Assembly (NCBI RefSeq): GCF_024054565.1 | Contig: NZ_JAMXLR010000072.1 | Span: 225,390 to 289,389, forward strand | From: Aeoliella straminimaris | GTDB lineage: Bacteria; Planctomycetota; Planctomycetia; Pirellulales; Lacipirellulaceae | Direction of reading: 5' to 3' | Length of the DNA: 64,000 nt | Shown: one piece after another, positions 37,067-45,863 of the stretch | How the letters are laid out: the number at the start of each line of letters is the position of its first letter | How positions within the stretch are numbered: position 1 is the stretch's first letter | Made by a program: the position numbers and the translations under genes | Notes under the pieces: model-generated | What the model was told of the DNA's origin: nothing | Database searches by the model: none | The model's input: the letters and a program-made list of their open reading frames with translations, nothing else

Positions 37067-37873
37067 TCATCCGCCACCTTCAGAGAAGCCAGGATACAGC
37101 GTCATTCCGCCATCGATAAATAGCGTGGTCCCATGAACATAGTCCGATTCGTCTGAAGCCAACCACACTGCGGCCTTAGCCACATCTTGTGGATCGCCAA
37201 TTCTTCCCTTTGGTATCAATCTCAACATCCCAGCACGACCCTCGGGTTGGCTCCACACCGATTGATTGATAGGCGTGCGAATCGCGCCTGGGGCAATGCT
37301 GTTGATACGAACCGACTGGTCAGCGACTTCCTGAGCGGTCGATTGCATTAGCAGATTGAGGCCACCCTTGCTTGCCGCGTAGTTTACATGTCCTGCCCAC
37401 GGAATGATCTCATGCACACTGCTCATGCAGATGATCTTACCTGCGGAGCGGGAGACCTTTTGTCGAACCCCCTGTCGGAGGAACTGCTTCACCGCCTCGC
37501 GAATACACAAGAACTGTCCAGTTAAGTTCACAGCCAACACACGATTCCACTGCTCCAAAGACATCTCCACCAGAGCAGCGTCTTGCTGGATACCTGCGTT
37601 AGCAACTACGATATCCACGCGATCAAAGCGGTCGATGGTTTCGGAGAACAGCCGCTTTACCTCCGACTCATTGCTCACATCGGCATCAATGGCGAGAGAC
37701 TGCCCACCTGTTGCAATGATCTCGTCGCACACCTCGCTAGCGGCAGTGCCATCGCGATAGTGATCCACAGTCACTGATGCCCCTGCTTTGGCCATGGCAA
37801 GCGCGATCGCCCGCCCGATTCCTGAAGATGCCCCGGTAACGATGGCGACCTGTTGAGAGAGCGAGATAGACAT
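37067..37873 (-). CDS. SDR oxidoreductase, glucose 1-dehydrogenase-like
   Basis: 268 residues from Met at 37873 (MSISLSQQVAIVTGASSGIG); the 27 codons upstream are not SDR-like. Classical SDR features are the TGASSGIG nucleotide loop, VVANAGIQ, catalytic Ser in ICMSSVHE, YAASKGG with the Tyr-Lys pair, and the C-terminal YVHGTTLFIDGGM typical of glucose 1-dehydrogenase-like enzymes. It precedes the GH13 gene by 38 bases on the same strand, so oxidation of a released sugar is plausible. The substrate is not proven by sequence. Confidence 0.88.
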   Translation of the reverse strand: MSISLSQQVAIVTGASSGIGRAIALAMAKAGASVTVDHYRDGTAASEVCDEIIATGGQSLAIDADVSNESEVKRLFSETIDRFDRVDIVVANAGIQQDAALVEMSLEQWNRVLAVNLTGQFLCIREAVKQFLRQGVRQKVSRSAGKIICMSSVHEIIPWAGHVNYAASKGGLNLLMQSTAQEVADQSVRINSIAPGAIRTPINQSVWSQPEGRAGMLRLIPKGRIGDPQDVAKAAVWLASDESDYVHGTTLFIDGGMTLYPGFSEGGG

Positions 37874-38424
37874 GAAAAAGAGTTGCTTTCTCGGGGAGCA
37901 GTGGAGTCGGCTCGAGCGGTGTGTTGCCTCGGTGCGTGCATGTAGACTCGACACAGATGGTGCAAACTCCGTTCCATGTTCGGGGCACCAGAGATATTAG
38001 GCTCGATTCTAATCTTGCGAAAGCAACATGCGCCAAATCAATGGTTGAAAAGCTACCACGTAGACGTGCGGGCCACCAACAAGCAGACCGCTACTTGACC
38101 TAGATTCTAGTGGCGATTGCGCCGTTAGACTTCAAACGCGTCCACTGCGACCGACTGACCATGGTGCGTAGCTACTCGAAGTGCCGAAGCAAGGTTACAC
38201 GCTAAGCTCTGAAGCACATAGGCATGGTGAGTGGTTCCAGCAGGCGGCGATGTAACCACATTGGTTGCATCGTTGCTTACTGGTAGGACTCACCCAGTCC
38301 AAGGTCGACGGGCAATTGCGCGTCGGCTGCGCTGGCCAGTGAGCTCCAGACAGTAGCAGAATTGGGCCCAATAGTCGTCCGTCGCCCCTGCATTTGCACC
38401 GGTGCGGCACAAGACTTGCCTTTC
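37874..38424. other. divergent intergenic region
   Basis: About 550 bases separating the minus-strand SDR operon from the ferritin-like gene. It should hold two promoters; I cannot point to convincing sites. No small gene is recognised. Confidence 0.4.
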
Positions 38425-38970
38425 ATGCGCGCAATCGATGCAACGGTCGAGGTCGCTGAACTCGCCATTCTCTCAACATCTGGAACTGTGATTAACGAAC
38501 TGATTGTTGAATTGCTCAAGAGACTGCACGCTAGTGAGCAGATTGCGGTGTTGGCCTATGACTCCGCCGCAGCGAATGCCAGTACTTCGGCGGAATCGGA
38601 CAGATTGAGAACCGTGAGGGAACGGCATTGGCAGAGCCATGTTGAGTTAGAAGCTCGTATCAATTTGCTCGGTGGCATACCAGCTTCCTGTGTGCATGAT
38701 GAATTGGCTGTAGTGGAGGTGATGGATTCAGATCGTTTCACTCAGCGGTCATTATCGGAGTCGCTGATAGAAATCGAGGAGCACTTACTTTATGCTTATC
38801 TAGCTGCTCTCACTGCGGAGTCTATGGACCCTACCTGCCAAGAGTTCCTTCAGTCGCAAATCGATATCACCCGACGACATCTCAACGCGCTGCGGTGGAC
38901 GCTGTTTTGCGAGGCACACGCGAGGGAACCAATGCCCGCAACAAATTTGCCTGCAGTGACGACCCGCTAG
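38425..38970 (+). CDS. ferritin-like four-helix protein, DUF2383-like
   Basis: 181 residues from Met at 38425 (MRAIDATVEVAELAILSTSG), chosen because the upstream part of the open frame is not protein-like. It is almost entirely helical, with periodic acidic and His positions (ELIVELLKRLHASEQIAVLA, WQSHVELEARINLLGG, SLIEIEEHLLYAYLAALTA, ITRRHLNALRW). The pattern resembles DUF2383 (PA2169-type) ferritin-like bundles. A full di-iron ligand set (ExxH pairs on two helices) is not clear, so iron binding is uncertain. It stands alone between two intergenic gaps. Confidence 0.65.
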   Translation: MRAIDATVEVAELAILSTSGTVINELIVELLKRLHASEQIAVLAYDSAAANASTSAESDRLRTVRERHWQSHVELEARINLLGGIPASCVHDELAVVEVMDSDRFTQRSLSESLIEIEEHLLYAYLAALTAESMDPTCQEFLQSQIDITRRHLNALRWTLFCEAHAREPMPATNLPAVTTR

Positions 38971-39048
38971 CTGGATGATTCGCGTAATGTTCAGTAAGTC
39001 TCCGCATCGTCATGGCTCCAGTACGGGCTCACTGACTGCTCTGAACAA

Positions 39049-39756
39049 TTAGGACCTATTCCGCATTGTTGCATTGGCTGTTGCGGCGACTGCTCCCACT
39101 GCCAAATCCGCCACCAACGCCCGACCTTTTGTCAACCAGGCTGCTGAGAATGCCCACACTGCTACCCACTCACCCCAGAGTAAGATATGGTATTCATCCA
39201 AATGCGCCCTTTGTGACGGACTAAGCAAGAATAGGTACGCGCTCATCACGAGGAGACTGAAGAGTATGACAATACCACTGGCACGGTATACGGAGTTTCG
39301 GACCAAGTCGTTTTCGTCACCAAGTGGTGTATTTGAACGCGGGAAGTGGACGAGCGAATAGAACGCCAAAGTTAGAAAAAACACCCCACCGCACATAGTG
39401 TGCGCGTACCCTACCCAAGAACGTTGCAATAGTGGATCACTGTGGGGATCGAGAGGCAGCAGTGCTAAGCCCATGGCTGCGGCACAACCAACGTTGGCGG
39501 TCCAGTTTTCCGCCCAATCGTGTCCTCTGTAGCAGAATAGGAATACGCCGATAGCGAACAAAGTTCCTACGAACACATCCCGAAGCGGGGTGTGGTAGTA
39601 ACTGCTGAGATTGTCCTGGATAGGTATTCCAAACACCCACCATCCGATCGGCCCGAGAGCAATGGGCAGCAAGAGCCCACTCATGCCGATTGCACGACGC
39701 AATCCGAAGTAGGATACAACGAGTGGTTGCGTCTGGATTGGAAGATGTGGGAACAC
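39049..39756 (-). CDS. six-helix integral membrane protein of unknown function
   Basis: A 235-residue membrane protein with about six hydrophobic segments. The stretch SSYYHTPLRDVFVGTLFAIG then FLFCYRGHDWAENW is strongly patterned and recalls a family of uncharacterised bacterial membrane proteins (DUF998-like). A conserved HTMCGG lies in the fourth segment. There is no transport or enzymatic motif. A small zinc-finger gene lies 9 bases upstream on the same strand, so the two may be co-transcribed. Confidence 0.7.
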   Translation of the reverse strand: MFPHLPIQTQPLVVSYFGLRRAIGMSGLLLPIALGPIGWWVFGIPIQDNLSSYYHTPLRDVFVGTLFAIGVFLFCYRGHDWAENWTANVGCAAAMGLALLPLDPHSDPLLQRSWVGYAHTMCGGVFFLTLAFYSLVHFPRSNTPLGDENDLVRNSVYRASGIVILFSLLVMSAYLFLLSPSQRAHLDEYHILLWGEWVAVWAFSAAWLTKGRALVADLAVGAVAATANATMRNRS

Positions 39757-39765
39757 GCTTGCCTG

Positions 39766-39999
39766 TTAGGCTCGATCTTTGAGTACTGTTGCACCGGAAC
39801 GCTCGGCGCAGTGATCACAGCAAAAGTACCGCTGGCTGCTTTGTAGCCCGTGTCCAATGATCCTCGTTCCACATGCTCCGCATGTAGGATCGAGCTTTGC
39901 AATCGCGCATTCAAAAGAATCAAATGTGTAAGTCTGCCCTTTCTTCACAACGCCAAAAGTGGCATCGTATTCATTGCCGCAGGTTAAGCATTTACCCAA
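39766..39999 (-). CDS. small zinc-finger / metallothionein-like protein
   Basis: A 77-residue protein with three Cys pairs: CLTCGNEYD at the N-terminus, CGACGTRIIGHG in the middle and CCDHCAER near the C-terminus, plus FDSFECAI between the first two. This layout is seen in a family of short bacterial zinc-ribbon or metallothionein-like proteins (MGKCLVCGNEYD type). It could bind one or two Zn ions. Function is unknown; a stress-related role is often assumed. A good AGGAG-type site precedes it on the minus strand (ccaggagatgaaag). Confidence 0.75.
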   Translation of the reverse strand: MGKCLTCGNEYDATFGVVKKGQTYTFDSFECAIAKLDPTCGACGTRIIGHGLQSSQRYFCCDHCAERSGATVLKDRA

Positions 40000-40632
40000 C
40001 TTTCATCTCCTGGTTTCTACCGTGCTGATCCAGGGAGGCAAGTAACCAACCACACCTATCTGATGAAGAATGTCTTAACCTTGGATGGGTCAAAGTGGTG
40101 ATGGTCGACCTCGCAACGAATCATGGGTGCAGGTTTCTAGATGTGCATGACGTTAATGTGCCGAACTTGAGCAAATCCTGGGCCATCGATTCCCTGCCGC
40201 CGCTCCCGCACTACTACAACGGTGACCGCCCAGCCTGCGCGAAATAGCTTCGCGGCCATCTGTAGTGATCAGCTGGCCGCCAGACGGCCATGATGGGCTG
40301 CAGTTGCTCACCTAGTGCGAAGAGAAAGGTAGCTTTCAGCACGTCGGATGACAGCGGTCACGCTTCGCTGGCAGGACGTTCACTTGCCTGCCGGGCTCGT
40401 TACCTGCAGGGCGAACCGTCTCTCAATTCGGTGCGGTACCCTCAGTAGATAGTTAAACATAGATAGATGAACTGCGGTCTGTCGGTGGAATCCGGTTCGT
40501 CGTTGCCGGTCGGGAATGCCCAAGTTAATACAAATCGGTTCTCACACAATTTGACTCTATGGCATTCAGGTTGCGTGGTTGAACTGGCGTCAAACATCAA
40601 AAATTTTGATATCACCCGACCAGAGTTTACCC
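40000..40632. other. gap upstream of the DUF11 pseudogene
   Basis: Over 600 bases without a recognised gene. It is likely to be partly decayed sequence together with the old promoter of the pseudogene. Confidence 0.35.
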
Positions 40633-41709
40633 ATGAACAAGATATCCCTTCTCCAAGCCACCTTTGGCGTGACCGTGCTAACCGTAGCGTTCGCGTTTTT
40701 CTCCGCCATCGCCTCGAGTCAACAAATAAACTCCGATTCAGCCCAGTCGTCCGAGAGCACTCAAGCGATCCCCGGCGCCGACCAACTGCGCGAGCTGAAG
40801 CTGGACGCCCCCGAATAAGTAAGGGTTGGGGAAACTTACGACATCTCCGTCACGCTTCTGAACAAGAGGCGTGAGTTTGACATGTCGAGATCGAACTCGA
40901 GGCAAAACTCACAGGTCCGATTGAGATTCGAGCCACCAGCCTGACGGAGCCAGAACAATCGAAAAGTAGTAGTCAGTCTTTCGGTCAAAGTGGGAAGTCA
41001 GACGAGCAGTATTCGCCGCCAACTGGTTCTGAGGAGAAGTCGTGGACCATCGACAAGCTTCCAGCTGGAAAATCACTTCAGCTGACGATGACAGCAGTTG
41101 GAGACGAGCAGAAAGAAGCGGAATGCCGTCTCAGCGTCTAAAACGTTTCGCATTGTACCAAAGAATGTATCTCTCTCGGCCGCCACCAGCTTCATTCAAC
41201 CCGACCTTGAAATTACTAAGCAAGCTCCGGACATGGCAAGCCTGTGCGACCCGTGTCGAACATCCGAGGGAGAGGAAGCTCTCACTTCGAGTGAGGCGAA
41301 CGCCCAAACCACAATCGTTGCAGTACCAGCACTACGTGTATCGGTGGTCGACCAACAAGATCCGATACGGGGTGGAGACCAGGTCGTATATAAGATTGTC
41401 GTTTTCAACCAAGGGAAGGCTCCCGACAAGAATGTGCAAGTTTCCGCGGAACTGCCTGGCAATCTCGAGTTCCAGCAGGCTAGTGGCGAAACGTCTGCCA
41501 GTGCCGACGGGCGGCAAGTTAGTTTTGAGGCGGTCGAACAAGTCATGCCGGGAGAGAAACTCGAATGGAAGCTGATCGCTGCCGCCGAGGGTTCTGGAGA
41601 AGCCCTCATCAAAGTTAATGTAAGTAGCGACAGCCTCGAAGGAACTGTGCAGAGCCAAGAGCCCACTTATCTGCTAGGAGAGAGCTCTAATGGCTCTTCT
41701 GGCAACTAG
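40633..41709 (+). pseudogene. degenerate DUF11-repeat secreted protein
   Basis: Three frames carry successive pieces. Frame A starts at Met 40633 with a signal peptide (MNKISLLQATFGVTVLTVAF), reaches LRELKLDAPE and is stopped by TAA at 40816-40818, then continues VRVGETYDISVTLLNKR in the same frame. Frame B (from about 40884) reads VEIELEAKLTGPIEIRATS and later WTIDKLPAGKSLQLTMTAVG, and ends at 41141. Frame C (about 41130-41709) reads FIQPDLEITKQAPDMASLCD, then jumps to a DUF11-type module (LRVSVVDQQDPIRGGDQVVY, VVFNQGKAPDKNVQVSAELP). The usual run of DUF11 repeats between CDP and the last module is missing. So there is one stop, two frameshifts and an internal deletion. Confidence 0.8.
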
Positions 41710-41744
41710 TAACTCTCTAGAATCCGTATTGGAGAATTCCACTT

Positions 41745-41948
41745 ATGTTACGCAAGCTATTCTCTCACTCGATTATCACTCTTTCCCTATGCATACCTTT
41801 GGCTGGTTGCGAAACAGAGACGGAGGAGACAATCGCCCCAGCTGCCGAATCCAGCGCTCCCCCGGTTTCGGCAGACCCATCGGGGGCCGACCCGGGCGAA
41901 ACGGACGAGGATGAGATCGACCACGAAGATGTAACGGAGATTGAATAA
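41745..41948 (+). CDS. small acidic lipoprotein
   Basis: A 67-residue protein with a lipoprotein signal ending in the lipobox IPLAGC (Cys22). The mature part is very acidic and rich in Glu, Asp, Ala and Pro, ending DEDEIDHEDVTEIE. A GGAG site lies 10 bases upstream of the ATG. It should be anchored in a membrane by lipid. It lies just after the DUF11 pseudogene and may have belonged to the same unit. No function can be inferred. Confidence 0.6.
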   Translation: MLRKLFSHSIITLSLCIPLAGCETETEETIAPAAESSAPPVSADPSGADPGETDEDEIDHEDVTEIE

Positions 41949-42222
41949 CGGTGCCCTAACGACAGTCAACGGCCGACCGCGTGGTGCAGGGACCAAGTCC
42001 TGGTCGCTCAAGGAGGCACTACGGACGTTTGGAATCAAGTGTCTCTCGCCGAATTGTGAGCCTGCCACAAGGTTGGTTGACTCGATCCGAACATCGATAC
42101 TCCGCACAGCATGCATAAAGCGTATAAAGGCGGAGGGAGAAGTGGTTGCGAATCTCTCCTCGCTGTGCGAAGGTGAACCTCGTGCCCGAATAGCCAGATA
42201 TGTGACAAGCGGAGATTGGATT

Positions 42223-43119
42223 GTGGCCAAACCTTCAGATCTCGATGACACGGACGACTACCTTACGGATGACAGGTTTGCGGATTTCTTCTTTGCTCCA
42301 GCTGGAACTCAGCTATGGTATGAGTTCGGCGCGGCGTCACATCCTGGTCATGTCCGGCCGAACAACGAGGATCACTACGCTGTAGTAAAACGACGCCGGT
42401 CGAGCGAACTGTTGATGACCAACTTGGAAAGGGAAGGTTGTGAGTTGAGCGACGACAGCGTCTACGCACTGATTGTTGCCGATGGCATGGGTGGTGAACG
42501 GTTCGGAGAGTTTGCCAGTCGATTGGCGCTGGAGACCATGTTCGACCTCGCCAAACAGGCTACGAGTTGGGTGATGAATTTCACAGACTTTGAAGCCCAA
42601 CAAATCCGTCAGCGCGTAAGTGCCTACGTCGACAAAATGCAGTCGACTCTTCGAGAATACATAAAGGCCGACCCAGCTCTGGCCGGCATGGGAACCACAT
42701 GGACCTCTGCGCTATGCCTTGGTCATGATGTACTGGTGATCCATGTCGGCGACTCTCGTGCCTATACATTGCGGCAAGAGGAGTTGAGGCAAATCACTCG
42801 AGATGAGACGGTAGCACAAGCCTTGGTGGATGCGGGCAAAGCCCCACCCAGCGTCAAGCAATTCCGCCATTTGCTGCTCAACAATTTGGGCGGTGAACAG
42901 GAACATATCTCGGCGCAAATTCACCACGTACGCGTCGACGCAGGCGATCGACTGTTGCTTTGCTCGGACGGACTAACAGATATGGTGAGTGACGCCGAGA
43001 TTTCTCAGACCTTGCAACGATTTGGTAGACCTCAAGAAGCGGTCGACGAGCTAATTGAATGCGCTCTTCGAGTAGGTGGTAAAGACAACATTACTGTCTT
43101 AGTCGCAGCGATAAGCTGA
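42223..43119 (+). CDS. PP2C-type Ser/Thr protein phosphatase
   Basis: The 298-residue frame starts at GTG 42223, which has a GGAG site eight bases upstream; the longer open frame begins with TTG and lacks domain character. PP2C motifs are all present: GAASHPGHVRPNNEDHYAVV, VADGMGGERFGEFAS, GMGTTWTSALCL, VIHVGDSRAYTLR, RHLLLNNLGGEQ, LLLCSDGLTDMVSDAEI and GGKDNITVLVA. The metal-binding Asp residues are in the NEDHY, DGMGG, SDGLTD and GKDN segments. It should remove phosphate from Ser/Thr on target proteins in a Mn- or Mg-dependent way. No kinase is next to it. Confidence 0.88.
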   Translation: MAKPSDLDDTDDYLTDDRFADFFFAPAGTQLWYEFGAASHPGHVRPNNEDHYAVVKRRRSSELLMTNLEREGCELSDDSVYALIVADGMGGERFGEFASRLALETMFDLAKQATSWVMNFTDFEAQQIRQRVSAYVDKMQSTLREYIKADPALAGMGTTWTSALCLGHDVLVIHVGDSRAYTLRQEELRQITRDETVAQALVDAGKAPPSVKQFRHLLLNNLGGEQEHISAQIHHVRVDAGDRLLLCSDGLTDMVSDAEISQTLQRFGRPQEAVDELIECALRVGGKDNITVLVAAIS

Positions 43120-43291
43120 GTGAGTGGTTTCAGGTGTGTCGCCGCGGTGCAACGAGAAACTGAGCGACGGACAAAGCGAATCGGCTGCCGAGATAGAACA
43201 GAGTACTGTGGATGAGGAGTCTTGAAAAGGACGGCCTACTTGGATTTGATTTTGTTTTGCGAATAAACCTCAATTCCAGGAGTAAGCCACC

Positions 43292-43486
43292 GTGGCTGAG
43301 AGTACCAGTGCCACGATCGAGTCTCCAGTGAGCCGCCTGGCAATCATGAAAAACTCATCCCCAGTTACTGCAATACGTCATCGGTGCATCGAGTGTGGCT
43401 GTGGTGAATACTTAAGCAAACCAATCGACAATGACCCGCACTTGTTGTGCGTTCGACGTCTGACCTACTCCGCACCTTCGCAGTAG
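43292..43486 (+). CDS. small Cys-containing protein, hypothetical
   Basis: A 64-residue frame with GTG start and an AGGAG site nine bases upstream. It contains a compact Cys cluster (HRCIECGCGEYLSKP) and another Cys further on (LLCVRRL), so a zinc site is possible. I do not recognise the family. It could be a chance ORF, but the ribosome site argues for a gene. Confidence 0.4.
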   Translation: MAESTSATIESPVSRLAIMKNSSPVTAIRHRCIECGCGEYLSKPIDNDPHLLCVRRLTYSAPSQ

Positions 43487-43662
43487 AGTTTCTGCATATC
43501 GAGTCCTTCTTGCCCGTGATCGGGTGGTATTGCTTACGTCTTGACCAACTTTTAGGTTTCTCGTGAGGTCACAGCATTCGTGCTTTCAGGTATTGCAGTG
43601 GCCATAAGTTTGACTTGTCCTCGGAGTATAAGGGCCAGCTTGTCTTGTTGAGCTTAGGTGGG

Positions 43663-44706
43663 TCACTCTGCTGCATTCAGTGGATGGGGATGCATCTCGT
43701 TGTTCCTTCGGGCGGCTTCGTCGCTAAGATGAGTGATCCAGGAAGGAGACCATGAAGATTGGCTTTCGTAACCGCGAGCCGGTTGGACGCCATTGCCCCC
43801 CATGACCGGCAGCAAGGCGTCTATCTGCGCTAGCGCAAAACGGGTCGCATTGGGGAGAGCCAATTGGAGCACGACGCCGAGGTTCGCTATGCCGCGGATA
43901 ACAACTTCCCCGGCGCCGTCTTGGCACGCTTGAATTATCTGATCTGCGGCCACCTCAGCATTCATGCTGACCAGCGGAAGCGAATCGCCAATGCTAAACC
44001 AGGTGTATTCTTCGCGGTGGCGTCCCTTGAAGATCGCATTGCGAGGACTGCCGGTCCGCATCAAGCTGGGGCAAGCTGTCGTCACATAGATGCCGTCTTT
44101 CAGCAGTTCGGTTCGCAAACCATTGCTTAGGCCTACTTGAGCGAACTTGCTGGCGCTGTAGGGAAGCATGTGTGGGACGGCTCGTTTGCCTCCGAGTGAT
44201 GCGACATTGACGATCCGTCCCCAGCGTCGCTTTCGCATCGCCGGCAGCACAGCCCACACCGTGTGCAGGACTCCCCAACAGTGAGTTTCCATAGCCTGAC
44301 GAAAGTCGTCCATGGTCATTGCGTCGAGCGGCCCGACTTGAATGATACCGGCTACATTGAACAGCAATTCGACGGGACCGAAGCGATCGCTGACCAGTTC
44401 GACCATCGCATCGACGTCGTCTTTGTTGCGAACATCACATTTTACGGCTAGGATCTCGCCCCCCATCGCCACGAGTTCGGCTTCGGCCGCGTCCAGGTCG
44501 ACACGGGTGCGGGCGCAAATCGCAACTTTCGCTCCCCGCTTGACCAGTTCACGTGCAAGGATGAGCCCCAAGCCTCTTGCCCCGCCTGTTACTAGCGCGG
44601 TACGGCCTTCAAAATCGAAGTGTCGCGTTCTCTGAACAGCTTTCTTGGCGAGATGCACTCCCGCCAATCCGCCTGCTACGATCATCGCGAGTTTTGTCAA
44701 TCTCAT
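43663..44706 (-). CDS. SDR oxidoreductase with N-terminal membrane anchor
   Basis: A 347-residue protein. A short hydrophobic N-terminus (LAMIVAGGLAGVHLA) precedes the SDR domain. TGGARGLG is the nucleotide loop, FNVAGIIQVG follows, catalytic Ser is in VNVASLGGK and Tyr-Lys in YSASKFAQ. After the Rossmann part there is a further about 100-residue tail with FKGRHREEYTWFSIGDSLPL, a layout of SDRs acting on lipid or polyketide-like substrates. It stands alone, divergent from the SbnA-like gene with 128 bases between. Substrate is unknown. Confidence 0.82.
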   Translation of the reverse strand: MRLTKLAMIVAGGLAGVHLAKKAVQRTRHFDFEGRTALVTGGARGLGLILARELVKRGAKVAICARTRVDLDAAEAELVAMGGEILAVKCDVRNKDDVDAMVELVSDRFGPVELLFNVAGIIQVGPLDAMTMDDFRQAMETHCWGVLHTVWAVLPAMRKRRWGRIVNVASLGGKRAVPHMLPYSASKFAQVGLSNGLRTELLKDGIYVTTACPSLMRTGSPRNAIFKGRHREEYTWFSIGDSLPLVSMNAEVAADQIIQACQDGAGEVVIRGIANLGVVLQLALPNATRFALAQIDALLPVMGGNGVQPARGYESQSSWSPSWITHLSDEAARRNNEMHPHPLNAAE

Positions 44707-44834
44707 GATTAGCTCTCCAGCTTTCGACTAGGGGGCGAAGTTCGCGGTGCTGGCGACGCACATGGCGCGCCATTTGCGAAACTAAGTAAGCAAAATCACT
44801 AACCGTTACTTCTCCTTGGGTCCTCAAGACAACC

Positions 44835-45863
44835 ATGGAAAGATCAAATCTTCGCACCGGAGTCGGCATACTGTCGACCATTGGCCGAACACCTCTGGTC
44901 GAGTTAACTCGCTACTGCCCACTAAGTGGTGGTCACCTGTACGCCAAGCTGGAAGCGTTTAATCCAGGGGGTAGCGCCAAAGATCGCCCGGCGAGGTCGA
45001 TGCTTGAGGCCGCTATGGCGGCGGGGTTGGTGACAAAAGGGACAACGATCATTGAGTCCACCTCTGGGAACATGGGCATTGGCTTGGCGCAGGTATGCCG
45101 CTACCACAAGTTACCATTGATCTGTGTCGTTGACCCACGCACGCAGTCGCAGAACCTGGCGATGTTGAGAGCTTATGGAGCCCAGGTTGACGTGGTGACG
45201 ACGCCCATTCGAGGTGACTTTCTCCACGCCCGGCTGGCGCGTGTATGCTACCTGCTCGAAACAACTCCTAACAGCTTCTGGCCAAATCAATATGCGAACC
45301 CCGCCAATCCTCGCGCCCATTGCACGGGCACAATTTCCGAGATAGACGATCAGTTGCAGGGCGCCTACGACTATGTCTTTGTGGCGGTCAGCAGCACTGG
45401 CACACTCCAGGGCTGTCAAGAATTGCTTAAATCGCGAGGGCGCCGCGCCAAACTGATCGCGGTGGACGCTTTCGGCAGCGTACTGTTTGGCGGGAGCGCC
45501 GGGCGTCGGTTAATTCCAGGGCTCGGAGCAGGTCGAATTCCGCCACTCGCGCGGGAGAGTCGGAATACCGAGGTGCGACGGGTTTCCGATCTCGACTGCG
45601 TGATCGAGTGCCGCCGTCTGGCTCACCGTGAGGCGATTCTGGCGGGCGGTTCGGGAGGCGGCGTGCTGTCAGCCATCCGCTCGATGTGGAACCAGCTTGA
45701 CGGCAAGACTGTTGTCGCCGTATTGCACGACTCTGGGACACGTTATCTGAACACCATTTTCGATGACGCGTGGGTCGAAGCCAACTTAGGGGTGTCCGCC
45801 GGGGAACTAGCTTCTCTCGTTCACTCCGATGAGCCGATTTCGATGGAAGCGAGGCAACCATGA
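44835..45863 (+). CDS. SbnA/cysteine-synthase-like PLP enzyme
   Basis: A 342-residue fold-II PLP enzyme. PLP Lys49 lies in NPGGSAKDRPA, the substrate loop is ESTSGNMGIGLA, and a phosphate-binding SSTGTLQG is seen. SVLFGGSAGRRLIPGLGAGR and VIECRRLAHREAILAGGSGG are closer to SbnA (2,3-diaminopropionate pathway, O-phosphoserine plus glutamate) than to cysteine synthases. It overlaps the start of the next gene by 4 bases (ATGA at 45860-45863), as do the following pairs, so the cluster is translationally coupled. The exact product is not set by sequence. Confidence 0.85.
   Translation: MERSNLRTGVGILSTIGRTPLVELTRYCPLSGGHLYAKLEAFNPGGSAKDRPARSMLEAAMAAGLVTKGTTIIESTSGNMGIGLAQVCRYHKLPLICVVDPRTQSQNLAMLRAYGAQVDVVTTPIRGDFLHARLARVCYLLETTPNSFWPNQYANPANPRAHCTGTISEIDDQLQGAYDYVFVAVSSTGTLQGCQELLKSRGRRAKLIAVDAFGSVLFGGSAGRRLIPGLGAGRIPPLARESRNTEVRRVSDLDCVIECRRLAHREAILAGGSGGGVLSAIRSMWNQLDGKTVVAVLHDSGTRYLNTIFDDAWVEANLGVSAGELASLVHSDEPISMEARQP

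Noticed and set aside
41941..42222. N-terminal extension of the PP2C gene from a TTG
   Set aside because: It has no PP2C features, overlaps the lipoprotein gene, and a GTG with a good GGAG site lies at 42223.
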